Assembly: GCA_017544185.1 (NCBI GenBank)
Contig: JAFYEQ010000277.1
Span: forward strand, 1-11,923
Source of the DNA: Oscillospiraceae bacterium
GTDB lineage: Bacteria; Bacillota; Clostridia; Oscillospirales; Ruminococcaceae
Length of the DNA: 11,923 nt
Direction: 5' to 3'
Shown here: piece by piece, positions 1 to 5,662 of the stretch
How positions within the stretch are numbered: the stretch's first letter is position 1
Layout of the letters: every line of letters begins with the position of its first letter
Program-made: the position numbers and the translations under genes
The notes under the pieces: model-generated
Told to the model about the DNA's origin: nothing
The model's database searches: none
The model's input: only the letters and a program-made list of their open reading frames with translations

Positions 1-190
1 AATGCAGGCACATGGAGGAAGGCTCCATGGGTATGGGACCGTAGGGTACGATCCTTGCGTCGTGCCAGCCCTGGCCCTCATCATAGTTCATGAGGAACAT
101 ATGATCGGTGAATATCTTGCCGAAGCCCAGTTTGGTCTCGTCAGCGGGCTTAGCCTTGGGTGCGGTGGTCTTTTGGATCTTGATATCCAT
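1..190 (-). CDS. ilvE: Branched-chain amino acid aminotransferase, N-terminal part (runs off left edge)
   Basis: Only the first 63 codons are in the window. The visible protein starts MDIKIQKTTAPKAKPADE and contains the stretch GFGKIFTDHMFLMNYDEGQG followed by W-x-D-A-R-I-V-P-Y and a proline-rich PIPMEPSSM segment. This is the typical N-terminus of the larger (about 350-residue) class of branched-chain aminotransferases, PLP-dependent fold-type IV enzymes. The family moves the amino group between glutamate and the keto acids of leucine, isoleucine and valine in the cytoplasm. The PLP-binding lysine lies outside the window. The start is fixed by an AGGAGA ribosome binding site (198-203) seven bases upstream. 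It has its own near-consensus promoter at 229-257, so it is probably transcribed separately from the genes upstream. Identification rests on recalled family sequence and is strong despite the truncation. Confidence 0.9.
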   Translation of the reverse strand, partial: MDIKIQKTTAPKAKPADETKLGFGKIFTDHMFLMNYDEGQGWHDARIVPYGPIPMEPSSMCLH

Positions 191-228
191 AGTTATCTCT
201 CCTATCTGTGATAGATATATACAGTCAT

Positions 229-257
229 ATTATACCACCATTGATATGAATATGCAA
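229..257 (-). promoter_or_regulatory. Sigma-A type promoter for ilvE
   Basis: Read on the minus strand, a -35 element TTGCAT (252-257) is followed by a 17-base spacer and a perfect -10 element TATAAT (229-234). The start of transcription would be near 222, giving a leader of about 30 bases before the ilvE ATG. That leader carries a small CTATC/GATAG stem just before the ribosome binding site and has no room for a T-box or riboswitch. The 124-bp palindrome at 297-420 therefore lies upstream of this promoter and is not part of its transcript. Confidence 0.8.
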
Positions 258-296
258 TAGGTTTTTAAAAAAAATCGGGTGTGGGACGTTGGAGAT

Positions 297-420
297 GCAA
301 CTGCTGATACTACTTTCTGACCTATGTATAGACGAGAAATGCGGCTGAAAACCATCGTATACGGTTTTCAGGCGGAGAGATCGTCTATACATAGAGGAAG
401 AAATAGTATGACGCAGTTGC
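297..420. repeat. 124-bp imperfect palindrome: structured RNA or mobile palindromic repeat, function unknown
   Basis: The whole segment folds back on itself. The outer arms GCAACTGC (297-304) and GCAGTTGC (413-420) match perfectly. Next, 307-318 pairs with 399-409 (11 bp with one bulge), and 322-335 pairs with 381-394 (14 bp, no mismatch). A 9-by-9 internal bubble follows (336-344 against 372-380). The tip is the hairpin CTGAAAACC/GGTTTTCAG (345-353 with 363-371) with a 9-base loop. There is no coding potential worth reporting. On the minus strand it is followed after 22 bases by eight T (about 267-274), but no GC stem abuts that run. The form resembles ERIC- or MITE-like palindromic repeats, or an independent structured RNA. 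I do not recognise it as a known riboswitch, T-box or 6S RNA. The strand of any transcript is undetermined. Confidence 0.75.
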
Positions 421-461
421 CGAGGACAATAAGGATGTAAGGATCATCGCATAGTATAACG

Positions 462-486
462 AAAAGCGCGGGCATAGAGCCCGCGC
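462..486 (-). terminator. Rho-independent terminator of the HTH/secreted-protein operon
   Basis: On the minus strand a perfect 8-bp stem GCGCGGGC/GCCCGCGC (466-473 with 479-486) with a five-base loop TCTAT is followed at once by TTTT. It lies 37 bases past the stop codon of the secreted-protein gene, and so ends the transcript of that operon before the ilvE promoter region. Confidence 0.92.
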
Positions 487-523
487 ATGATATCGTTATT
501 CGCTATGTGGTGTGGCTGTCGCA

Positions 524-1282
524 TCAATATACGTAGCCGTTCATAACGTCGAGCACGAGGCTCTCCATCTCGCCGAGGGACAGCGCATAGCTGGACTTGA
601 TCGAGTATGCATAGCCGTTGCGTGTCCATATAGCCAGATAGTATCCGTTCCTGTTGCCCTTGATCTTGACGGTGGAGCGGTCGATCTTGATGGACTTCAC
701 AACGCCGTAGCGGGTGGTGACGCCGCTGATGTCGCGGTTGCCCGATGCCCTGCGGAACACGATGGAACGGGTGTTGTCATAGTACTTGTACTGATCGATG
801 CGTCTGTTGACTGTAGTGTGCTTTACGTAGGGGAACTCGGAGAGCACGCTGACAGATCCGTAGTAGAGGGAAGAATCGGTGTACAGCGAAGACGTGGTCG
901 CGGTAGAGGTCTTCTTCTTGGAGACGATGGTGTTGGCAGTGGTCTTGTCTGCATTGCTGAAGCTAACGTTGTTGTACTTCTTCTTGTTGTTGTAGCTGTT
1001 GTATACTGTGGTGGGGGTGTAGTTGTAGTAGTGTCTGGTAGTGTACTGGCCCGTGTAGGGGTCGTATACATAACCGGGAGCGGTGTTTACGGGCGTGCTG
1101 TAGTCGTAGTTGTAGGTGTCGTAGTAAACGCTGCTGTTGTTGTAGTTGGTGTCGTTGTAGTAGTTGCCGTCATAATAGCCCTGGTCGTAGGAGTCATAGT
1201 ATATCACTTCTGCGCCAGCAGCAGCTGCAGAGCTCATCACTGCTGCACATGCAAGGATCACGGCTGTTGCTCTAAGTTTCAT
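524..1282 (-). CDS. Secreted Tyr/Asn-rich protein with C-terminal DUF4367-like domain
   Basis: The product is 252 residues. It begins with a clear Sec signal peptide (positive MKLR, a hydrophobic Ala/Val stretch to about residue 22, and an A-G-A cleavage site before E25). Residues 28-97 are extremely rich in tyrosine (22 of 70) and asparagine, with no obvious fold. A Ser/Thr/Lys-rich linker runs to about residue 140. The last 100 residues look folded: around 172-190 is RSIVFRRASGNRDISG, and at 209-229 a G-N-x-N-G-Y-Y-L-A-I-W-T strand is followed by Y-A-Y-S-I. This pattern recalls DUF4367, a domain of unknown role found in Firmicutes exported proteins; that match is from memory. The start is chosen for its AGGAGG site (1288-1293) and signal peptide; an upstream in-frame ATG has neither. 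The gene overlaps the HTH gene by 11 bp, so the two are probably translationally coupled. The exported location is well supported; the function is unknown. Confidence 0.82.
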   Translation of the reverse strand: MKLRATAVILACAAVMSSAAAAGAEVIYYDSYDQGYYDGNYYNDTNYNNSSVYYDTYNYDYSTPVNTAPGYVYDPYTGQYTTRHYYNYTPTTVYNSYNNKKKYNNVSFSNADKTTANTIVSKKKTSTATTSSLYTDSSLYYGSVSVLSEFPYVKHTTVNRRIDQYKYYDNTRSIVFRRASGNRDISGVTTRYGVVKSIKIDRSTVKIKGNRNGYYLAIWTRNGYAYSIKSSYALSLGEMESLVLDVMNGYVY

Positions 1283-1520
1283 AGTTGCCTCCTGTCTGCG
1301 GTATATCCGCTGTATCGGGTCGGTAGTGCAAAATGTCCCCCACGTCACATCCCAGATAGTCGCATATCCGTGCGAGCACGGGCAGGTCTATCCGTGTGAC
1401 CCTGTTGTTGAGATAAGAGTTCAGCTGGGTGGCGCTCACATCGCAGTTCTTTATGATGCGGTACTTGCTTATCCCGCGTGCGGTGCGGTATTCATCAAGG
1501 GTGATGATCACGCTTCCCAT
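1272..1520 (-). CDS. Small Cro/C1-type (XRE) helix-turn-helix regulator
   Basis: An 82-residue protein consisting almost entirely of a Cro/C1-type DNA-binding domain. Residues about 8-30 (LDEYRTARGISKYRIIKN) form the first helices and the turn. S-A-T-Q-L-N-S-Y-L is the recognition helix. L-x-x-L-A-R-I-C-D-Y-L-G-C-D-V-G-D-I-L ends the domain in the form usual for the HTH_26 subgroup. The short tail after residue 67 is polar and probably disordered. A GGGGGAG site five bases upstream supports the ATG at 1520. It is the first gene of a two-gene operon with the secreted protein and is read from the promoter at 1539-1567. Its likely role is transcriptional control, possibly of its own promoter, since inverted repeats overlap and flank the -35 element. 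The target is inference. Confidence 0.88.
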   Translation of the reverse strand: MGSVIITLDEYRTARGISKYRIIKNCDVSATQLNSYLNNRVTRIDLPVLARICDYLGCDVGDILHYRPDTADIPQTGGNYET

Positions 1521-1538
1521 GCCTTCTCCCCCATTCTC

Positions 1539-1567
1539 AGTATACTACCTTGTGTGTAAGATAACAA
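1539..1567 (-). promoter_or_regulatory. Sigma-A type promoter for the HTH/secreted-protein operon
   Basis: On the minus strand TTGTTA (1562-1567, four of six consensus bases) is separated by exactly 17 bases from TATACT (1539-1544, five of six). Transcription would start near 1532, leaving a leader of only about a dozen bases that is almost all ribosome binding site. A 5-bp dyad CTTGT-N10-ACAAG (1549-1568) sits between and over these elements and is a candidate operator. Confidence 0.7.
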
Positions 1568-1585
1568 GATGAAAGATGTTTCATC
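1568..1585. promoter_or_regulatory. Perfect 7-bp inverted repeat next to the -35 element (candidate operator)
   Basis: GATGAAA-GATG-TTTCATC is a perfect dyad of seven base pairs with a four-base centre, directly upstream of the -35 box of the HTH operon promoter. It lies outside the predicted transcript, which fits a protein-binding site better than an RNA hairpin. Binding by the adjacent HTH protein is inference. Confidence 0.45.
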
Positions 1586-1601
1586 CTATCGGACCTGCTC
1601 C

Positions 1602-1640
1602 GCAAGATCCACCTATAGGAGCATGACCGAAAGATCTTGC
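1602..1640. repeat. 8-bp inverted repeat in the shikimate kinase / HTH intergenic gap
   Basis: GCAAGATC (1602-1609) and GATCTTGC (1633-1640) are perfect inverted copies separated by 23 bases that contain the palindrome CCTATAGG. No T-tract follows on either strand, so this is not a standard terminator. The rest of the gap (1641-1724) is AT-rich, with a weak ACAAAA/TTTTGT stem at 1700-1714 just after the shikimate kinase family gene. I see no clear Rho-independent terminator there. Confidence 0.4.
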
Positions 1641-1724
1641 ATCCATCTCGTCATCCGTTCCTATATGGTATACAACCGAGACGGCCGAAATTTTTCATCA
1701 CAAAAAAATTTTGTTCAAAAAGAT

Positions 1725-2237
1725 CTATATCGTCTGTCTTTCGTGCTCTTTTATCCGTGCGGCGGCCTGACGGACGGTCTGCTCTACGGTCATACCGTCC
1801 TCGTCGATGATGATGTCCGCATAGCGCTCATAGAGGGGCAGACGCTCCGAGATCATATCCTCTGTGGTCTGACCGTCACGCAGTACCACGCCCCGGCCTT
1901 CTATATCGTTCAGACGGTCGAGTATGGCACGCTCGGAGGCGCGGAGATATACCACAGTGCCGCTGCTCTTGAGATGCTCCATGCCGCGGGCGCTGTATAC
2001 GGCGCTGCCGCCTGTGGCGATGACCGCATTGTCGGAGGATACCGACAGGAGCGCCTGCTCCTCGCAGGACAGGAACCCGACCGTGCCCCGTGCGGCGATG
2101 ATCTCGGACAGCAGCGCTCCCTCACGGGACTGTATCACAAGATCCGTATCTATGAAGGACCGCCCCGTCACCTTGGCGAGTATGACTCCCACGGTGCTCT
2201 TCCCGGAAGCGGGGAGGCCTATGAGTATGACGTTCAT
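1725..2237 (-). CDS. Shikimate kinase family protein (AroK/AroL-like P-loop kinase), substrate uncertain
   Basis: A 170-residue P-loop kinase of normal shikimate kinase length. The Walker A motif GLPASGKST spans residues 7-15. F-I-D-T-D at 28-32 matches the DTD motif that binds shikimate and magnesium. A-T-G-G-S (74-78) replaces the usual GGG loop, and E-R-L-P-L-Y-E-R-Y-A near the C-terminus matches the conserved R-x-P-L-Y segment. In true shikimate kinases a phenylalanine-arginine pair follows the DTD region and the arginine binds the shikimate carboxylate. Here the pair reads F55-L56, so that arginine is absent. The family phosphorylates shikimate at the 3-hydroxyl in aromatic amino acid synthesis. 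Because of the changes another small hydroxylated substrate is possible; I recall shikimate kinase-like homoserine kinases having been reported. The start overlaps the stop of the protease gene (ATGA), with GGGAG upstream. It is the last gene of the long operon. No other aromatic-pathway gene is in the window. Confidence 0.82.
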   Translation of the reverse strand: MNVILIGLPASGKSTVGVILAKVTGRSFIDTDLVIQSREGALLSEIIAARGTVGFLSCEEQALLSVSSDNAVIATGGSAVYSARGMEHLKSSGTVVYLRASERAILDRLNDIEGRGVVLRDGQTTEDMISERLPLYERYADIIIDEDGMTVEQTVRQAAARIKEHERQTI

Positions 2238-3490
2238 TGACGACGCTCCCAGGTATCCTTCCTCTCCGACGATCCGGTAGGGAAGGGAGCCAGAGGTGTG
2301 GGCTCATACCGTGGAGGCAGGTTTTGCTGTGTGGACCATGGCTGCTGCGGCTGCGAAGGCTGCTCAGGATGCCCATACTGGGGCTGTGAAGGCTGCCCAT
2401 ATTGCGGCTGGCCGTAAGTAGGCTGCGTAGGCTGTCCGTATGAAGGCTGTGAACTGCCATATCTCGGTGTGCTGTACGAAGGCGCACTGCTTTGCTGCTG
2501 CGTGGTGCCGTATGACGGCGCCGATCCGTATTGTGGCGTTGCGCCGTATGACGGTGCGTTGCCATACTGCGGAGCAGACCCGTACTGAGGGGTAGACCCG
2601 TACTGAGGCGCATTGCCATACTGGGGCGCGTTGCCGTACTGAGGCGCATTTCCATACTGTGGAGCAGAGCCATACTGGGGAGCCGATCCGCCGTACATGG
2701 GTTGTCCCATAGAGGGCTGACCGAAGGTGGGCTGGGTCTGCTGACGGAGCATCTCGGGCGGTGTGTCCTCGGGGAAGCCGAGCCCTGTGCCGAGTATGGG
2801 GGTATCCATGCCGGCGAGCCTGTTGACGGTGATGAACGCGAATATGAAGAGTATGATGATATAGCAGAGCCACAGTGCGAAGAACCACTCGGGGCCGTGC
2901 TCGAACAGGAGGAAGTCATACAGTCCGTGGAGGATCATGGGAACTATGAGAGCCATAGCCTTGTAGCGCATCATCTTGCCCGTGCGCTTCTGTCCCCAAG
3001 CCTGACGTGCCATGCCGTAGAAGTAGCCCATATACACGCCGAACACAGCGTGTCCGGGTATGGACGTGACCGCACGGAGTATGGCTGTGGTAAAGCCCGA
3101 GGAGAGCACATAGAACACGTTCTCCACGGCTGCGAAGCCCAGAGAGGATGCCACGGCGTATACCACCGCGTCATATGTGTAGTTGAAGTTCGGCGACTTC
3201 CATGTCTTGAGCCTCAGGGCGACATACTTGCCCAGCTCCTCTGCCAGAGCCACCACGAAGAAATAGTCCATGAAGCCGTAGGAGATGGACTCCGGGTCCA
3301 GCTCCAGTCCGGACTTGAGCAGGACATCTCCCAACAGCTCCAGTATTATGGCGCTGACGACAGTTATCGCACCTGCTCCGGCTACCCCGAGGATAGCCTT
3401 CATAGGTTCCTTCTCGACCTTGTCCTTTTTCCATATATAGTACATCAGTACCGCAGCCGGTATCAGGGCTGCAAAAAGCAATGCATGCAT
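2234..3490 (-). CDS. PrsW-family intramembrane metalloprotease with Gln/Tyr/Gly/Pro-rich repeat tail
   Basis: The product is 418 residues. Residues 1-226 form a polytopic membrane domain with all PrsW landmarks: the paired glutamates of A-E-E-L-G-K-Y (83-89), A-A-V-E-N-V-F (120-126), P-G-H-A-V-F-G (145-151) and L-H-G-L-Y-D-F (187-193). The glutamates and histidines are the expected metal ligands and catalytic residues. PrsW proteins cleave membrane substrates; in Bacillus subtilis the substrate is the anti-sigma factor RsiW. No sigma/anti-sigma pair is visible here. Residues from about 250 to the end are low-complexity, including ten hexapeptides of the form [S/N]APQYG at 269-328, then Q/P/Y/G-rich sequence. 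Family members usually lack such a tail; it is probably cytosolic, though topology is inferred. The second ATG (3490) is preferred: it has GGAG six bases upstream (3497-3500) and gives the typical family N-terminus. An in-frame ATG at 3502 would add four residues. The 3' end overlaps the next gene by 4 bp. Confidence 0.87.
   Translation of the reverse strand: MHALLFAALIPAAVLMYYIWKKDKVEKEPMKAILGVAGAGAITVVSAIILELLGDVLLKSGLELDPESISYGFMDYFFVVALAEELGKYVALRLKTWKSPNFNYTYDAVVYAVASSLGFAAVENVFYVLSSGFTTAILRAVTSIPGHAVFGVYMGYFYGMARQAWGQKRTGKMMRYKAMALIVPMILHGLYDFLLFEHGPEWFFALWLCYIIILFIFAFITVNRLAGMDTPILGTGLGFPEDTPPEMLRQQTQPTFGQPSMGQPMYGGSAPQYGSAPQYGNAPQYGNAPQYGNAPQYGSTPQYGSAPQYGNAPSYGATPQYGSAPSYGTTQQQSSAPSYSTPRYGSSQPSYGQPTQPTYGQPQYGQPSQPQYGHPEQPSQPQQPWSTQQNLPPRYEPTPLAPFPTGSSERKDTWERRQ
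2507..2686 (-). repeat. Ten tandem 18-bp repeats encoding APQYG hexapeptides
   Basis: This stretch of the protease gene encodes ten consecutive hexapeptides of the pattern x-A/T-P-Q/S-Y-G. Most units begin with Ser or Asn. Neighbouring units differ by third-position and occasional second-position changes, so the array is not freshly duplicated throughout, but units such as NAPQYG recur three times in a row. Copy number could vary by slippage or recombination. Confidence 0.85.
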
Positions 3491-3516
3491 AGTATGCTCC
3501 ATTCTTCGTAGTAGTG

Positions 3517-3530
3517 AGGAGTTAGGAGTT
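3517..3530. repeat. Two tandem copies of the heptamer AGGAGTT in the folC/protease gap
   Basis: AGGAGTT is repeated back to back in the 71-base gap between the folC stop and the protease start. Read on the coding (minus) strand it is AACTCCT twice, so it is not a ribosome binding site for the protease gene. No hairpin terminator or convincing promoter was seen in the gap. The cause may simply be local slippage. Confidence 0.4.
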
Positions 3531-3561
3531 ATGATAAGTTGAGTTTCCGATGTCCCGACGA

Positions 3562-4779
3562 TCAGCTCTTGATATAAAGTGAGCCTGCGATGATGACGGC
3601 GCCGTCGGTGCCCGCCATGGCAGCAGCCCTGTCACAGGCCTCTGCCGAGGGGGAGGTGACAGCATCGGGGAACAGGGACGCAAGGGTATCGGCGGGGACG
3701 GTGGACTGCCCCGGAGCGAAGTCGTCTATACATATGACCCGGTCCACAAAGGGCCCGATCTCCCGGGCAGATGTGATATAGTCCTTGCTGGTCATCTGCC
3801 CGTACACCAGCACCTTGGGTGACTGAGGAAGGCTGCGGACATACTCCGCCAGCCGCCTCATGGCGTCGGGGTTATGGGCTCCGTCGCGTATGATCAGCGG
3901 TGAGCTGCCCACGGTCTCCAGCCTGAGGGGGACCTTGGCGCAGGCGATGCCCGCATGTACGGTATCATCAGTGATGCGGGACAGGATCTTGCGTATCACG
4001 CCTGCCGCCTCGATAACGGCTGCAGCGTTGTATATCTGGTGATGTCCTGTCATCGCTGTCGTGTAAGTACGTCCCTTGTAGGAGAAGGAGCAGCCCTCTC
4101 CCGTGATGCGCTCGTCGGAGATAAGGGATATATCGGGCATGATCAGGGGAGAGCCCAGTCTGTCCGCCGTGTCCCGCACTACATCAACGACTTCGCCGTC
4201 GTTGGGGGCGTAGAGCACGGTGGGTACGGAAGGCTTTATGATGCCGGCCTTCTGCACGGCTATATCGTGCAGGGTATCTCCCAGCACAGCGGTATGGTCG
4301 TAGGACACGGACATGATCAGCTGCACGATCCCCGTGTCTATGATGTTGGTGCAGTCAAGAAGACCGCCCAGCCCGCACTCGAAGACGACGATGTCGCAGC
4401 TCTGTTCTGCGTACCACAGCAGTGCGACGGCTGTGGTGATCTCGAACTGTGAGTAGCCTTCGTCGCCGTGTACGTGCTGCATGACGATACCGAGAAGGCG
4501 CTCTATGTCCTCATCGGGGATGTATTTCCCGTCTATGCATATGCGGTCGTTGTAGCGCTCTATGTACGGGGAGGTGAACTCTCCCGTCCTGTACCCCGAC
4601 AGGGAGCATATTCGCGACAGCATACGCACGGCGCTGCCCTTGCCGTTGGTGCCCGCCACATGTATGAAGCGGAGCCCCTCCTGCGGGTCGCCAAGAGCGT
4701 GCATGAGCCCTCTGAAGCGACTAAGATCCGTCACGGGCTTCCCCGAGCGGGTGAATCGGTCAAGTATGTCAGTGTACAT
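3562..4779 (-). CDS. folC: Bifunctional folylpolyglutamate synthase / dihydrofolate synthase
   Basis: A 405-residue Mur-ligase-type enzyme, slightly shorter than the usual 420-440. It adds glutamate to dihydropteroate and/or tetrahydrofolate using ATP, in the cytoplasm. Visible motifs are the P-loop H-V-A-G-T-N-G-K-G-S (40-49), F-T-S-P-Y at 68-72, E-C-G-L-G-G-L-L-D-C-T-N (134-145), S-Y-D-H-T-A-V-L-G (159-167), the K-A-G-I-I-K segment whose first lysine (177) is carbamylated in the family, G-H-H-Q-I-Y-N (245-251) and D-G-A-H-N-P (299-304) of the C-terminal glutamate-ligase domain. The usual arginine in GGxxDxTN is a leucine here, which may be lineage-specific. The start at 4779 lies inside the end of the upstream membrane-protein gene (11-bp overlap), pointing to coupled translation. 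Whether it performs both reactions cannot be read from the sequence. Confidence 0.95.
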   Translation of the reverse strand: MYTDILDRFTRSGKPVTDLSRFRGLMHALGDPQEGLRFIHVAGTNGKGSAVRMLSRICSLSGYRTGEFTSPYIERYNDRICIDGKYIPDEDIERLLGIVMQHVHGDEGYSQFEITTAVALLWYAEQSCDIVVFECGLGGLLDCTNIIDTGIVQLIMSVSYDHTAVLGDTLHDIAVQKAGIIKPSVPTVLYAPNDGEVVDVVRDTADRLGSPLIMPDISLISDERITGEGCSFSYKGRTYTTAMTGHHQIYNAAAVIEAAGVIRKILSRITDDTVHAGIACAKVPLRLETVGSSPLIIRDGAHNPDAMRRLAEYVRSLPQSPKVLVYGQMTSKDYITSAREIGPFVDRVICIDDFAPGQSTVPADTLASLFPDAVTSPSAEACDRAAAMAGTDGAVIIAGSLYIKS

Positions 4780-5662
4780 CCTGTGTGCCTTGTATCCTTG
4801 CTGCCAGCTTGTTGCAGCGGTCTATCCAGTACGGGTCGCGTGAAAAGCAGGGCGCCGCCATATCCAGACAACGTCCGGCGCTTTGCATGTCCCCCGCACC
4901 GAAGTATGCGTATGCGGTCTCGAAGTATATCTGCCCTCTCATGAACGCATGCACGGGCTGAGGCCTCTTGTTCATGGCCAGTATCTTTTCCTTGAACACG
5001 TTCAGGGCGAGACGCTGCTCCAGCGCCCCGGCATAGTCGCCCTTAGCGTAGGATACATAGAAATTTACCATGGCGAGCACGTCCCACCTGGGATGCGCAG
5101 CAGCTGCGTACCTGTCGAATATGGGCGCGATGTCCGCATACAGACGCTGCACGCTGTCCATATCCTCTGCCTGGAAATAGTAGTACAACATATCATGCCA
5201 GTATATGGCAGACATCTCGTCGTCACGGGCAATGACGTTGGTATCCACGGTCTGCATGAGGCCCAGCGCTCCTGCGATATCGCCGCGTATGGACGCTATC
5301 TCGGCAGCCACGCATATGGTGCGCTGCCTTACGAGAGGATCCTTCTGGTCGTTGATCAGGGAATAGGCCTTGGCGTAGATGTGGTCGCTGTTGTAGTCCC
5401 GCATGAACTCGACGCTCAGGCTGTTCAGCGCCATGTTCGCCGACTTGGGGATGCTCAGCTTTATCATCACGCATATGATCACGAAGCCCGCTATCAGAAA
5501 GAACATACTGTGCTTGAAGCTGAAGGCGTCTATATAGAAGGAGAGCACCGATAGGCCTACGCACACGCCCGTTATCACTGCGGCGCCGGTATTGAAGATC
5601 GTGTTCCTCGTGTGCTGCCTTTTGTATTCCTCGTCCAGCTTGTCAGGTGTTATCATATCCAT
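4769..5662 (-). CDS. Membrane protein with two N-terminal TM helices and helical-repeat (TPR-like) domain, paralogue B
   Basis: I do not recognise a named family. The 297-residue product has a short charged N-terminus, two hydrophobic helices at about 23-44 and 51-68 that form a membrane hairpin, and then about 225 residues of alpha-helical sequence. The spacing of small and aromatic residues (for example Y-F-G-A-G-D-M-Q-S-A near the C-terminus) suggests TPR-like repeats. It is clearly paralogous to the gene directly upstream: same length, same two-helix layout, and matching C-termini (F-M-R-G-Q-I-Y-F-E-T-A here, F-L-R-G-M-V-F-L-D-T-A there). The helical domain is likely cytosolic and a protein-interaction scaffold, which is inference. 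The start is set by the TGATG overlap with the upstream stop and by AGGGAA eight bases before it. An open frame continues further upstream but lies inside the paralogue and lacks these signals. Confidence 0.8.
   Translation of the reverse strand: MDMITPDKLDEEYKRQHTRNTIFNTGAAVITGVCVGLSVLSFYIDAFSFKHSMFFLIAGFVIICVMIKLSIPKSANMALNSLSVEFMRDYNSDHIYAKAYSLINDQKDPLVRQRTICVAAEIASIRGDIAGALGLMQTVDTNVIARDDEMSAIYWHDMLYYYFQAEDMDSVQRLYADIAPIFDRYAAAAHPRWDVLAMVNFYVSYAKGDYAGALEQRLALNVFKEKILAMNKRPQPVHAFMRGQIYFETAYAYFGAGDMQSAGRCLDMAAPCFSRDPYWIDRCNKLAARIQGTQDVH

Noticed and set aside
297..420. The palindrome as a T-box or amino-acid riboswitch controlling ilvE
   Set aside because: It lies upstream of the near-consensus ilvE promoter. 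No T-box sequence (UGGN bulge, AGUA S-turn) and no terminator/antiterminator pair were found.
297..420. The palindrome as an invertible promoter switch
   Set aside because: The 14-bp arms flank only about 45 bp, too short for known invertible promoters. There is no promoter inside and no recombinase gene in the window.
410..442. A tiny plus-strand open frame (about ten codons) preceded by GAGGAAG
   Set aside because: The ribosome-binding-like sequence is part of the palindrome arm, and the peptide is too short to support as a gene without conservation data.
512..1399. A 295-codon open frame on the plus strand
   Set aside because: It is opposite the secreted Tyr-rich gene. The poly-valine product is the complement of Tyr/Asn codons, and it has no start signals.
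1700..1714. ACAAAA/TTTTGT stem as terminator of the long operon
   Set aside because: It has only A-T pairs in a six-base stem with no GC content, so it is too weak to call as a terminator.
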